Below, in pieces: positions 42,954-52,406 of a stretch of 64,000 nt of DNA. Under the pieces are notes generated by a model, which was not told where the DNA came from, searched no databases, and worked only from the letters and a program-made list of their open reading frames with translations. The DNA comes from F1-120-MAGs238 sp964484185 (lineage in GTDB: Bacteria; Planctomycetota; Phycisphaerae; Phycisphaerales; UBA1924). A program made the position numbers and the translations under genes. Position 1 is the first letter of the stretch. Every line of letters begins with the position of its first letter. The stretch lies in contig CAZAEQ010000018.1 of the NCBI GenBank assembly GCA_964484185.1, forward strand, positions 1 through 64,000, given 5' to 3'.

Positions 42954-45362
42954 ATGCGAATTCTACACGTCATCTCCTCGCTTGATCCGCGCGCCGGTGG
43001 GCCACCCATGGTCATCTCGCGGTTGGCGGCGGCACAGGCTCAATTAGGACATGAAGTCCATGTACTTTGTTACGGTGTTAAAGCAGATGGAACTGGCAAA
43101 GACCCCAATCCTGAGATTGATCAGAAGCTGAACGCCATACCCAATTGGGGTGATGTTCATCAGCATCGGCTCGCCCCGCCCAATAGGTTCGAGTGGTACA
43201 TGTCGGGCACCGCGACGGCAGCGCTTGGGCGCATTGTTCCGACCATGGACATTGTGCACGTTCATGGAGTCTGGGACCCGATTCTCCGTGCCGCAGCGAG
43301 CGCTGCTCGCGAAGCGAAAAAGCCATACGTTGTAGCACCGCACGGAATGCTTGATCCATGGGCACTCTCCGAAAAAAACTTCAAGAAGAGAGTCGCACTG
43401 AAGCTCGGGTATGGCGCAATGGTTCACGGCGCCTCTTTGATGCACGCGCTTTCCCGCTATGAGGCAGACTGCATTGCGGAGTTTGGTTATCGCGGGCCAA
43501 TCGAAGTCATTCCCAATGGCGTATTCATGGACGAGATCGATCCCTTGCCCGCGAAGGGGTCGTATATCCGTGAGACTCCCGCACTTGCGGGTAAACGGTT
43601 CATCTGCTTTCTCAGTCGCCTCCATCCGGTGAAAGGTCTTGACCTCCTCGCCGCCGCATTTGCGCAAATTGCAGATAAACACCCCGATGTCCACCTCGTT
43701 GTCATAGGCCCGGACTTTGGCGCCAAAGACTCGTTCGTCGCTCAAGTCGCCAGCCTCAAACTGACCAACCGCGTTCACCTTCCCGGTCCTATGTGGGGAC
43801 GAGAGCGTTTCAAACCAATTGTCGACTGCGCCTGTTACTGCCTCCCCAGCGAACATGAAGCATTCAGCGTTGCAATATGCGAGGCGATGGCCTGCGGAGC
43901 GCCCGTAGTAATCACAACAAACTGCAACCTGCCAGAAGCTGCAGAGTTCAACGCCGGATTGGTCATCAATCGAACTGTTCCGGAATTAGCCGCCGCACTG
44001 GATCGCATTCTCTCTTCACCAGCTGAATCAGCAACAATGGGCAAGAATGCCCGCAGGCTCGTTGAAGAGCGCTTTACCTGGCAGCAAGTAGCCGCGGCGG
44101 CCGACGCCGCGTATCAGATCGTTTATCGTGGCAATCAAAAATCCCTGGCAGTTATCGCCAATGTTCAAACGCCCTATCGCCTCGCGACTCACCAACGCAT
44201 CGCACGCGAACTCAAAGACCTCAAGCTCTGGTCCCTGTATACGCATGATGTCCCCGATCAGGCATGGGATTACCACGTCGACCAGGAGATCAACCCGGTA
44301 ATCTTTGGCCCAGGCGAAAACTGTGTCGATGCCGACAAGCCGCGCTCATGGCGCAGAGAATTCGCCAAGGGTGGCGAAATCGCTGCCTTTATCCGCCGCG
44401 AACATATCGATGCCGTCATAGTTTCCGGGTACAACGATCCAGGCCGCATCCGCCTCATCTTTTCCTGCTGGCTCCGCGGCGTGCCAGTCTTCCTCGCTGG
44501 CGACTCCAATATCAAAGGCGACACCGCCCGCGGTGGCCGAAAGCTACTGAAGAACATTGTGTTGCGCTCCGTCCTTCACGTGGCGCATGGGGTGCTTCCA
44601 TTTGGATCTAATGGCGCCGACTATTTTGCGAGTTACGGAGCTGCCCGCGATCGAACTTGGTTCTTTCCGGCCGAGCCCGACTACGAAATATTTTCCCGAG
44701 CTCGAGCCGAGTCTGTTGCTGCTGTCCAAAAGGAGTACAAGTTGTCGCCGCACCGCCGGCGGATCGTGTTCTGTGGTCGCATGGCTCGAGCCAAGCGACC
44801 GGACCTGGTGCTTGACGCATTCATAGAGATCGCTCATGTCCGCTCAGACTGGGATCTCGTGATGATCGGCGACGGACCGATGCTCGAGGACCTCAAGAAA
44901 AAAACACCGCCGCACCTTTCAGATCGAATCCGCTGGACCGGATTCGTGGCTGACCCGCGAAAGGTAAGCGCGCTCTACCACTGCTGCGACACTTTTATCA
45001 TTGCGAGCGAGTTTGAACCCTGGGCAGTCGTAGTTGACGAAGCCTGCACCGCCGGACTGGCAATGTGCGTAAGCGATGTCGTCGGTGCCGCGCGCGAATT
45101 AGTCAGGCACCGTGAGAATGGCACAACATTTTCAGTGAGCGATCCTCAATCGCTTTTACCAGCAATTTTGCTTGCCACCGATGTGTCTCAAATTGATCGA
45201 TTCAAAGCAAGCTCGCTCGCAATCGTCGAACAATGGCGAAGGGAGGGCGATCCCGTCCGCGGCGTTCGGGCTGCGCTCGGCAGCGCAGGAATTATGCTCG
45301 CCCAACCTGTCAAGGCGCGAACTCCCGACCCCGCGCAAACGAATGTGGATTCTCTCGCCTAA
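42954..45362 (+). CDS. Double glycosyltransferase: two fused GT4 domains
   Basis: The 802-residue protein has two complete GT-B units. Domain one (about 1-390) has SSLDPRAGGPPMVISRLA, VVAPHGMLDPWALSEKN, FICFLSRLHPVKGLDLLA and LPSEHEAFSVAICEAMACGA with the EX7E motif. Domain two (about 395-790) has VIANVQTPYRLATHQRIA, IVSGYNDPGRIRLIFSCWL, RIVFCGRMARAKRPDLVLDA and ASEFEPWAVVVDEACTAGLA, again with EX7E. The first donor half resembles the GT4 enzymes that add the second sugar in O-antigen or exopolysaccharide assembly. Fusion suggests two consecutive transfers. ATG 42954 is supported by its start MRILHVISS. Confidence 0.93.
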   Translation: MRILHVISSLDPRAGGPPMVISRLAAAQAQLGHEVHVLCYGVKADGTGKDPNPEIDQKLNAIPNWGDVHQHRLAPPNRFEWYMSGTATAALGRIVPTMDIVHVHGVWDPILRAAASAAREAKKPYVVAPHGMLDPWALSEKNFKKRVALKLGYGAMVHGASLMHALSRYEADCIAEFGYRGPIEVIPNGVFMDEIDPLPAKGSYIRETPALAGKRFICFLSRLHPVKGLDLLAAAFAQIADKHPDVHLVVIGPDFGAKDSFVAQVASLKLTNRVHLPGPMWGRERFKPIVDCACYCLPSEHEAFSVAICEAMACGAPVVITTNCNLPEAAEFNAGLVINRTVPELAAALDRILSSPAESATMGKNARRLVEERFTWQQVAAAADAAYQIVYRGNQKSLAVIANVQTPYRLATHQRIARELKDLKLWSLYTHDVPDQAWDYHVDQEINPVIFGPGENCVDADKPRSWRREFAKGGEIAAFIRREHIDAVIVSGYNDPGRIRLIFSCWLRGVPVFLAGDSNIKGDTARGGRKLLKNIVLRSVLHVAHGVLPFGSNGADYFASYGAARDRTWFFPAEPDYEIFSRARAESVAAVQKEYKLSPHRRRIVFCGRMARAKRPDLVLDAFIEIAHVRSDWDLVMIGDGPMLEDLKKKTPPHLSDRIRWTGFVADPRKVSALYHCCDTFIIASEFEPWAVVVDEACTAGLAMCVSDVVGAARELVRHRENGTTFSVSDPQSLLPAILLATDVSQIDRFKASSLAIVEQWRREGDPVRGVRAALGSAGIMLAQPVKARTPDPAQTNVDSLA

Positions 45363-45385
45363 CCAACCGATTTGAACTGGACCAG

Positions 45386-46840
45386 ATGCAGTATGTACTC
45401 GGAATAGTGGCGATCCTTACGACCCTGATAACGGCGGTCGCGATCCTGCACAAAGTCTGGAATCGACAGACCACTCTGCTTTCCTACCGCAACCTGTTCC
45501 TGCTCGGGTTCTTCTTCTTCTATGGCCTTGCCACCACATTCGTGGTGTTCATGGATCAGAGCGGCTGGATCTACCAACCACAAGGCCCTGGTTATCTGCC
45601 ACTTGCAGTCATGACTCCGGGCTTTGCGATCATATTTGTCCTCTTTGCGAAGTGGGGTTATAGATCCCAAGGGCTTGCAAGACTCATTCCCAGTATTCGC
45701 ATTCACCCATGCACTGCTTCGATATTCGCCGGCATCATCGTTTGCGAGATCATGGGCATCATCGGTCTTACTCCGCTTGGTGACTATTTCACAGGTGTGA
45801 TCTCACAGTCCAAGGCTGGTATGGCGGCGTGTGCAGCTGGCCTGGCTACCTACTGGCTTATCGCCAAACGCTACAACCCCATCGCCTGGGTCGTCTTCAT
45901 CGCGACCTTTGTACTTTCGTGTCTGATCTCAGTGGCTGGCGGTACCGATCGCCGCTTCGTCATTGGTGTGTTTATCGTGGTGGCATGGGTCTGGTACTTC
46001 ACCACCATGCAGTACCGCAGCCCTTCCTCGGTTCTCACCAAGTTCGGCATTGCCGGCCTTGCTGGGCTGGGCTTCATCATTTTCTATTCCAACTTCCGAA
46101 ACGTCGCCATCGAAGATACGACATTCTCCAGGCGCATTGAGCAGTTCACCGAGGCCGCCAAAGACCCGCTCAACGTTAAAAAAGACACGCTCGGAACAGT
46201 GTTCTATCAGGATGCGCCGATCAACACTTTGTACATCATCGAGAGCTATCCCGATTTTCAGGAACTGAAGCCCTTTCACGGTTTGATTTTCTTCCTTGTC
46301 AATCCGATCCCGCGCGCAATCTACCCGGACAAACCGCTGGGCCTTGGCCACGAACTTCAGCTCCAATTCGGCATTGCTGCAAACCTGGGCCCAGGCATCA
46401 TCGGTCACGGCTGGGCCGAAGGTATGTGGTTTGGTGTCATTGGATACGCCGCATTCTTTGGTGTTTTGTGTGGTGTGATCGATCGTAAAACGGAAACTCA
46501 GGCGAACAACCCATTTTTCCTGGCCGTCTTTGGGTCTTCGCTTGGGAACGTACTAGGCCTTTGCCGAGGGGAAACCTCCCTCTTCCTCGTGCTCATCGTC
46601 ACCGGCTGGATTACTACCTGTGCGGTACTCTGGCTTCTCAATGCGATTGGCAAATCCACGTTTGCAGCCTGGCCTCGTCTGCATGTAGATAGCGACTATT
46701 ACATGGAACAGCAGGCGATTGCAGAACAACAATTGCATGAGTTTGAAGCCTACGAAACCAATGAAGGCCGATACGATCCTGCGATCGCGGCCAACTACAA
46801 CGAAGACACTGCAAGTGACGAGCACCGATACAGCGCGTGA
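45386..46840 (+). CDS. Polytopic membrane protein, putative Wzy-like polysaccharide polymerase
   Basis: The 484-residue protein has about ten to eleven hydrophobic helices, starting with YVLGIVAILTTLITAVAIL, and one large soluble loop (about 225-330) with RRIEQFTEAAKDPLNVKKD. The loop is followed by FLVNPIPRAIYPDKPLGLGH and GPGIIGHGWAEGMWFGVIG; a proline-rich IPR(A/S)..PDKP motif is common in O-antigen/exopolysaccharide polymerases of this shape. The C-terminus of about 50 residues is acidic. It follows the double GT gene by 23 bases, so it is probably cotranscribed with it. Polymerase function is inferred from topology and place, not from catalytic residues. Confidence 0.75.
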   Translation: MQYVLGIVAILTTLITAVAILHKVWNRQTTLLSYRNLFLLGFFFFYGLATTFVVFMDQSGWIYQPQGPGYLPLAVMTPGFAIIFVLFAKWGYRSQGLARLIPSIRIHPCTASIFAGIIVCEIMGIIGLTPLGDYFTGVISQSKAGMAACAAGLATYWLIAKRYNPIAWVVFIATFVLSCLISVAGGTDRRFVIGVFIVVAWVWYFTTMQYRSPSSVLTKFGIAGLAGLGFIIFYSNFRNVAIEDTTFSRRIEQFTEAAKDPLNVKKDTLGTVFYQDAPINTLYIIESYPDFQELKPFHGLIFFLVNPIPRAIYPDKPLGLGHELQLQFGIAANLGPGIIGHGWAEGMWFGVIGYAAFFGVLCGVIDRKTETQANNPFFLAVFGSSLGNVLGLCRGETSLFLVLIVTGWITTCAVLWLLNAIGKSTFAAWPRLHVDSDYYMEQQAIAEQQLHEFEAYETNEGRYDPAIAANYNEDTASDEHRYSA

Positions 46841-47942
46841 TTCCCGGGTCGGTTCGACGGTCATTCTGCGCATCCGGATTTTTTTTGCTCAACTCCTGTT
46901 CTATCTCGCAGCTGCACTTCTGCTGACACTCTGTCTGTCGCGAATTGTCACGGACACATGGATTATCACTCAGTATGCCTACTGGGTTCCCGCCTGGATG
47001 TACCTTGTTGTATTGACCATTGTTCTGGGTATCGAACGGATGCTCTCGGTGAGTCAACTGCCTCGATGGAGATCGCCATCATGGTGGATGTTGCTTTTTT
47101 GTGCTGTGTACACCTGCAGTATTGCCTATTGGGCGATCCCCCGGCGGTCCAATTCTCCTGCACCGCCGACATCGATCCGGATCGTGCATTGGAATATGTC
47201 GTCCCCGGACCTTCTGAATTTCAAGGGGACACTTGCCGATTTCCCATCTTGCAGAGCCGCAGACATCATCGTCCTGGGTGTCACTGTACCTCAGAACCAG
47301 CTTCGGCAGATGGTCTCCGGCCTTGGAAGTGAATGGACTTTTTCCCGCATCGGAGTGTTCGCGGTCGCGAGCCGGTTTGAAATCCTGGATACTAACCAGT
47401 TCGCGCTGGGCTTGGAAATCGGCAGAGCTCGCGCAGGTGAATCAGGCTTCCAGAAGTTCTACAACGAACAGCTTGCGGATCGATTCGGAATTTCCCGCCG
47501 CGAGTTTGATCTTCCTGACCCTGGATATGTTCTGGAATCAAAGTTCCGGACTCCGGGTCGCGACATCGTTGTTCGACTGATTGATCTTCCATCCAACCCA
47601 TTTCGCTCGCGCATGGAAATTGGGAAGTCGGCTTCGGCAACTATCGCCGGGCTTGTGAAAGCGAACATGCTGGTTGCTCAGCCCGAGGTGCTCATCGGAG
47701 ACTGCAATATCCCCTCCGGCTCTGCATCTCTCAGACACTTGAGTAACGGCCTGATCGCCGCCGACTCGATCGCACATTCCGGAGATATCTGGCCGACCTG
47801 GCCACGAGCCCTTCCGCTCCTGCGAATTGATCATGCCTGGGTGAGACCAGACACGGTCGTTTCAAGTTACCACACCTTTGATGGTGGAATCTCGGACCAT
47901 CGGGGCCAAGCGATTACAATCACGCTTCCGTCCACTAACTAA
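46761..47942 (+). CDS. Membrane-anchored endonuclease/exonuclease/phosphatase (EEP)-fold protein
   Basis: The 393-residue protein has three N-terminal helices (about 42-62, 72-90 and 102-120) and a C-terminal EEP-like domain. Seen motifs: IRIVHWNMSSPD (start strand with the Asn), VLIGDCNIPSGSASL (the DxN), LLRIDHAWV and GGISDHRGQAITITL with the final SDH pair. The Glu after the first strand is not obvious, so activity is uncertain. Such proteins hydrolyse phosphodiesters of lipids or nucleic acids; near polysaccharide genes they could act on a lipid-linked or phosphate-bearing substrate. The start is uncertain; ATG 46761 overlaps the previous gene by 80 bases and GTG 46815 is an alternative. 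Confidence 0.8.
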   Translation: MKADTILRSRPTTTKTLQVTSTDTARDSRVGSTVILRIRIFFAQLLFYLAAALLLTLCLSRIVTDTWIITQYAYWVPAWMYLVVLTIVLGIERMLSVSQLPRWRSPSWWMLLFCAVYTCSIAYWAIPRRSNSPAPPTSIRIVHWNMSSPDLLNFKGTLADFPSCRAADIIVLGVTVPQNQLRQMVSGLGSEWTFSRIGVFAVASRFEILDTNQFALGLEIGRARAGESGFQKFYNEQLADRFGISRREFDLPDPGYVLESKFRTPGRDIVVRLIDLPSNPFRSRMEIGKSASATIAGLVKANMLVAQPEVLIGDCNIPSGSASLRHLSNGLIAADSIAHSGDIWPTWPRALPLLRIDHAWVRPDTVVSSYHTFDGGISDHRGQAITITLPSTN

Positions 47943-48092
47943 TCGCAAAAGCGATAGCAACCAGTATTTATGAGTCGGCGCGGTGCAGAATGCGTGGCCG
48001 ATCGCTGCCGCAAGTCGTGCATCTTCGTTTCTGGTAGCGTCCATGGAATTGTTGATAGTCGATAACCATCAAATGCTTATGCAAGGACGATG

Positions 48093-48111
48093 CGGTCAAT
48101 CCAACTGACCG
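48093..48111. promoter_or_regulatory. Inverted repeat CGGTCA-N7-TGACCG upstream of the secreted protein at 48124
   Basis: A perfect 6-bp inverted repeat ends 12 bases before the ATG. It could be an operator or a leader hairpin that covers the ribosome site; no purine-rich ribosome site is otherwise visible there. Confidence 0.35.
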
Positions 48112-48123
48112 ATTCATCTTGAC

Positions 48124-50310
48124 ATGGACCCGATCAATTTGACAGTTCGTCAATCCCACGCAGCATGCGCGGCACTGATTCTGATGGCTGGCGCGTGCGT
48201 CGCTCCGGCTCTCGCATTACCTACCAGCGGCGGCCGCGAGAACACCGGACTTCGTGTCACCGATACTGCCACCGGACGAACCTTGATCTCGCCGAACGGC
48301 GCATCCATCGTGTCTGACACGCTCAATCGCACCAACGTCACTGTTGAAGCGGTTGAGGGTGGCGTGGACATTACGGTCGTCTATACCAATCCTGGCAACG
48401 CGCCGTTGCCGCTGGGCATGATCAATATTGGCGGCATCCGTCTTGGTCCAGTGATCACCCGCAAGGAACTGCTGCACGACAATCGCGAGTACACGATCAA
48501 CTCGAACAGCCTCCAGGGTTCATATGGCGCGCCCTCGTACCCAGATGAATCGTATAGCCCCGTGAGCGTCTTTGCAGATGACAACTACTGGTTCGGCGCT
48601 TCACTGTGCTACCCGATTGAAGAATATGACCACAAGATTGACATGTTCCTGATGAGCAAAGCCCCAAGTTCATGGGGTGGCAGCGCCAACTGGCAGTTGA
48701 CTATCCGTCTCTGGGACGACTTGCCAGCGGGACAGACTCGCACCTATCGTGTGCCCATCCGTTTCACCAATCGCACGAACCACTGGCTGGAAACTCTCAA
48801 GCCCTATCGCGAGTACTTCCATGGGTTGTACGGCGATGTTCGATATACTCGCGACCCGCGTCCAGTTCGCACATTTGCAATCTCATATCTTGAGTTCTTG
48901 AGCGACTCGAACCGTCGCGGTTTCTACAACCCCAATCTGGACCCGGAACGAAATGGCTACGGCCCCTGGGCCAACTACATTCGTTCGCGCTGCGAAGCGA
49001 TCGGCTATGAACGCACGATGATCTGGGGTGCGACCGGTTTGTATTACAATCATCGGGAGGACAACTTCCCGTGCATGATCATGACCGGCGCTGATTCGAT
49101 TCCGATCATGGCATCAACCCAGTCAAGCTTTTCCGCTATCTCGGCGGCTGGTATAGACCTTGGCTTCTGGCATGGATACTCCTCGAGCGTTGCACCTGGC
49201 GGCTGGGATACCGGACATGTGCGAGTTGACCCGGACAATCCTGAACACATGGCCCTTGTCTATACAGAGTTTGACCGCATGGCCGCGCTTGGCACCAAGA
49301 CTGTGGGCATGGACGCATTTGGCTGGGACGTGACTCCGGGCAAATCGCTGCGATACCTGAAAATGCTCTCGCAGCGGTATCCGCAGATGCGATTCGTCAC
49401 CGAAGTTTCGCTTGGCGACATCTACCACGTGTACGCACCGACGTTCATGTTCGGCAACCAGATTACGACTCCAAACTACCTTGCTGACTTCCTGCTTCCC
49501 GGGAACGAAACATGGTGCTTGACTGGTTATCACGACGGTGATGAGGGCGCAGAGCTGGCAGAGATGCGGCACTTTGCCAGAATGGGCTATGTTCCACTGT
49601 CGTCGGGCATTGTGCCGCCGACGCCGGACATACTTGCGGCCGAGACCTGGATGGAACTTCCTGAGTCAGTTCGCGCTCCACGCGCAAACGAGAGCGCACG
49701 GGCCGGTGCTGGCTCAATGGCAGCCGGCCTTGGCGGCTTGCTCACACGCACGGTTCGCGGCGCACGTGGCGGCGGCAACGAAGGAAACGGTGTTGAGTTG
49801 GCTTCGAGGCCCGGATCGGGTTCTGGCGATGGATCAAACAACAATCTCCCAGCAAACTCCGCACCGGCAAAAATGCCGAACCGTCAACGCGTGAAGTTCA
49901 CTCTTTCGCCCAGCGGTGAAGCAGTACCGGTCGCGAATGGTCCGGTGACAAATGTACTGGCGACTGGCACCGTTCAAGCTCTGGCCGCAGCACCGGTTGA
50001 GCTTGAAAAGCCAATGATCTCAAGTGAGGTTTCCGGCGGCGGCGCGCAGGCACCCCGGTCAGTGGGTACCGTGACCGGTTCGCAGCGCGTTGTACAGAGT
50101 AAAGGCGGAAACGCGGTCCCGCCATCAGCAAACTTGAAGCGAATCGTTCCGTTTGTTGCTGCGGGCACCGTTAGAAAACGTCTTGAGTTCAGTGCAAAGG
50201 ATGCGCGGCAGGCGGTCCTGCCGAACTTGCAACAGGCCACGGCTGCGGTACATCGCGTTCGTAACATTGAGGACACCGAGCGGCAGAACGCTGCAGCAGA
50301 CGATAAGTAG
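48124..50310 (+). CDS. Large secreted protein of unknown function, possibly glycoside-hydrolase-like
   Basis: The 728-residue protein has a signal peptide (about 1-32, ending ALALP). A beta-rich N-terminal region (about 40-235) includes TVVYTNPGNAPLPLGMI; then a region with TIM-barrel-like rhythm (about 240-470) follows: IRSRCEAIGYERTMIWGATG, GIDLGFWHGYSSSVAPG, ALGTKTVGMDAFGWDVTPG and MRFVTEVSLGDIYHVY. Acidic residues in GMDAFGWD and RFVTEVS could be catalytic. From about 500 the sequence is Ala/Gly/Pro rich and probably disordered (AARAGAGSMAAGLGGLL-like). I do not recognise a family. It follows the polysaccharide locus on the same strand, 181 bases after the EEP gene, so a role in modifying or degrading the polysaccharide is possible. 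There is no dockerin. Confidence 0.7.
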   Translation: MDPINLTVRQSHAACAALILMAGACVAPALALPTSGGRENTGLRVTDTATGRTLISPNGASIVSDTLNRTNVTVEAVEGGVDITVVYTNPGNAPLPLGMINIGGIRLGPVITRKELLHDNREYTINSNSLQGSYGAPSYPDESYSPVSVFADDNYWFGASLCYPIEEYDHKIDMFLMSKAPSSWGGSANWQLTIRLWDDLPAGQTRTYRVPIRFTNRTNHWLETLKPYREYFHGLYGDVRYTRDPRPVRTFAISYLEFLSDSNRRGFYNPNLDPERNGYGPWANYIRSRCEAIGYERTMIWGATGLYYNHREDNFPCMIMTGADSIPIMASTQSSFSAISAAGIDLGFWHGYSSSVAPGGWDTGHVRVDPDNPEHMALVYTEFDRMAALGTKTVGMDAFGWDVTPGKSLRYLKMLSQRYPQMRFVTEVSLGDIYHVYAPTFMFGNQITTPNYLADFLLPGNETWCLTGYHDGDEGAELAEMRHFARMGYVPLSSGIVPPTPDILAAETWMELPESVRAPRANESARAGAGSMAAGLGGLLTRTVRGARGGGNEGNGVELASRPGSGSGDGSNNNLPANSAPAKMPNRQRVKFTLSPSGEAVPVANGPVTNVLATGTVQALAAAPVELEKPMISSEVSGGGAQAPRSVGTVTGSQRVVQSKGGNAVPPSANLKRIVPFVAAGTVRKRLEFSAKDARQAVLPNLQQATAAVHRVRNIEDTERQNAAADDK

Positions 50311-50311
50311 T

Positions 50312-51706
50312 TCACTTGCCAGCAATAGATCGAACCGGTTCAACCTGGTCCTCGTCAATGTCTGATCGCTGCAGCACCTCGAGCTGCACCTTCAGCACTC
50401 TCATGGGTTCTGCCTCAAGTACGGTCATCTTAAAGTTCCCGAAACGCAATTCCTGGCCGACCTTGGGGATATGACCGAGGGTAACTGAAACGAACCCTGC
50501 GACAGTCTCGTAGTCTTCGTTTTCGGGAATGTGCACACCGAGCACTTTGATCGCGTCGTTCACCGGATCGATGTACTCACGCGCATCGATGGTGGCTATG
50601 CGCGTGGCAGGATCAACCGTCACTTCAAGCTTATCTTCCTTTTGAGTTTCGTACTCGTCCTGAATATCGCCGACGATCTCTTCCATGATGTCTTCGATGG
50701 TGATGATGCCCGCGGTCCCCCCGAACTCATCGGCTACGACCGCAATATGAACCTTCTTTGCAAGCATCTCTTCCAAAGTCTGGCGTACGGTCTTGGTCTC
50801 TGGAATGAAGATCGCGGGTCGCAGGATCGTTGCCAATTCAAAGGTTTTCCCGCCGCGAGAGCCTTCGCCTGCCAGCCATCGCATGAGGTCCTTGACATAG
50901 AAAATGCCAGCGATCGAGTCAATTGATTCGCGATACACAGGAATTCGCGAATGGGCACATTCACGGATGTACGCGGTTACCTCGCTGAGCGAGTTGGTGA
51001 ATTCCATCGCTTCGATCTCTGTTCGCGGCGTCATAACCTGACGGGCGTTAAGATCGCGGAATTTCACCACGGCCTGGATCATTTCTTTCTCTCGGTTATC
51101 GAACTGACCATCTTCCTGAGCTTCCTGCACAACCGACATCAACTCCTGCTGCATGTCGGCGGCCTGGTCTTCATGACTTCTACCCGCGAGGCGCCGAATG
51201 ATTTCATCGATGAGAGCTTCCAGGCCGCGGACAGGTTTGAAGAGGATGTGCAGCAGCCTGATGATGGGGGAACAGACATATACGGTGACTTCTGCCGCAT
51301 GGCGAGAGATTGACTGTGGCACCAGGAACCCAATTACCCAGACGAGCAGGGTTGTAGCGCCGATACCCAGAACCGCATCCAGCACATCCGGGGCGATAAT
51401 TGCAGGCTGAGCGCCTGGCGATGCCATGGGGTGGCGAAGAGAAGTGACATAGAAGACGAGGGCGACAACTGAAATGAGATTGAGGACGATTCGCAGCAAT
51501 GCGGCCGCTGAAGCATGCTCATCCGGCTCTTCAATAATTGCATCAACTCGCCGAATGGCAGAGGCGTTATTTCTAATGGCAGCGATTTCGACGAGCCGCG
51601 CCCGAGACATCTCTTTCATGGAATGAAAAAGCGAACTCAGAACGCCGCCGAAAGCAACGCTTGCGAGGCCAATCCAGAGCCAGGTTGTGCTGGAAAGTTG
51701 GATCAT
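50312..51706 (-). CDS. CNNM/CorC-type membrane protein with CBS domains (hemolysin family)
   Basis: The 464-residue protein has a DUF21/CNNM transmembrane region (about 1-150, three to four helices), a CBS pair (about 205-340) entered by ARQVMTPRTEIEAMEFT, with IPVYRESIDSIAGIFYVKDL and VHIAVVADEFGGTAGIITIE, and a C-terminal CorC_HlyC domain (about 365-450) with YETVAGFVSVTLGHIPKVG. The family is linked to magnesium or cobalt efflux and membrane ion homeostasis rather than to haemolysis. It overlaps the ybeY stop by four bases, a gene pair that is common in bacteria. It is convergent with the gene at 48124, with only one base between the stops. Confidence 0.93.
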   Translation of the reverse strand: MIQLSSTTWLWIGLASVAFGGVLSSLFHSMKEMSRARLVEIAAIRNNASAIRRVDAIIEEPDEHASAAALLRIVLNLISVVALVFYVTSLRHPMASPGAQPAIIAPDVLDAVLGIGATTLLVWVIGFLVPQSISRHAAEVTVYVCSPIIRLLHILFKPVRGLEALIDEIIRRLAGRSHEDQAADMQQELMSVVQEAQEDGQFDNREKEMIQAVVKFRDLNARQVMTPRTEIEAMEFTNSLSEVTAYIRECAHSRIPVYRESIDSIAGIFYVKDLMRWLAGEGSRGGKTFELATILRPAIFIPETKTVRQTLEEMLAKKVHIAVVADEFGGTAGIITIEDIMEEIVGDIQDEYETQKEDKLEVTVDPATRIATIDAREYIDPVNDAIKVLGVHIPENEDYETVAGFVSVTLGHIPKVGQELRFGNFKMTVLEAEPMRVLKVQLEVLQRSDIDEDQVEPVRSIAGK

Positions 51707-52251
51707 GGGCTGGCCCCCTGATCGCTGCGGGCGAATATTGGACCAATTCCGATGGCCGCGAGAATCTGGTCTTCCAAGGCGTGCATCTGGGCAAACTGGG
51801 TATCGTCATGATCGTCGAAACCAAGGCAATGCAGGGTGCCATGGATGATGTATAGAAGTAGTTCGGACTCGAGGGTGTGGCCGCGGGCAGATGCCTGGCG
51901 GCCTGCCTCATCGATATCTAAAAGTAGGTCAGTATCCAGAGGATCATTAGGATTTTGGCGTAGATCAAAGGTGAGAATGTCAGTGGGACCGGCAATTCCT
52001 GAATGGCGCTCATGGGCAATGGCCATCTGACCATCGTCAATGATCTTGGCCCGCAGCGAACCACCGGAGAGAGCCGCACCCTGAGGGCGGTTACCAAGCT
52101 CCACAAGTGCTTGTGCGGCCTGAGTTTGAATTAAAGCGGCACTGAGATTTGAAAGTCGCCGAGTTGAGTCGAGGAGCTCAAACGCACAACCCATCGCCAT
52201 TTTCTGTGGCGAATGTGAAAGCTGAGGAAGTGGTTGGAACTGATGCGACAT
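51703..52251 (-). CDS. ybeY: Endoribonuclease / rRNA maturation factor YbeY
   Basis: The 182-residue protein has the family zinc motif, HGTLHCLGFDDHDD (HGxLHxxGxDH), close to the C-terminus. The preceding DILTFDLRQNPNDPLDTDLL corresponds to the conserved TDVLSFP-type strand. YbeY is a metal-dependent RNase for 16S rRNA 3'-end maturation and ribosome quality control. I chose ATG 52251; the open frame continues to 52410 but the additional residues look non-coding. It is coupled to the CBS/CorC gene by a four-base overlap and separated from the putative anti-sigma gene by 155 bases. Confidence 0.9.
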   Translation of the reverse strand: MSHQFQPLPQLSHSPQKMAMGCAFELLDSTRRLSNLSAALIQTQAAQALVELGNRPQGAALSGGSLRAKIIDDGQMAIAHERHSGIAGPTDILTFDLRQNPNDPLDTDLLLDIDEAGRQASARGHTLESELLLYIIHGTLHCLGFDDHDDTQFAQMHALEDQILAAIGIGPIFARSDQGASP

Positions 52252-52406
52252 TGAAAGACCTGATGAACATCGTAATGCACTAATATCGGGCTGCCAACCT
52301 ACGCAATTGGCTTTGGGTGTGAAGATAGCCATCCGGCAAGTCAAAGTATACCGAACAGACTCAAAATATTCGTAATTTGTTTGGAGACAATGACTTGCGT
52401 ACTCTA

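Noticed and set aside
45233..45385. Longer N-terminus for the Wzy-like protein
   Set aside because: It would overlap the double glycosyltransferase by 130 bases and add Arg/Gly-rich residues; ATG 45386 starts right at the first helix.
47943..48123. Possible tRNA or small RNA in the gap before the secreted protein
   Set aside because: Only short stems such as TCGC-AAAA-GCGA are found; no cloverleaf or T-loop consensus.
48124..50310. Assignment to a defined glycoside hydrolase family
   Set aside because: Barrel-like rhythm is visible but no family signature that I can name; left as unknown.
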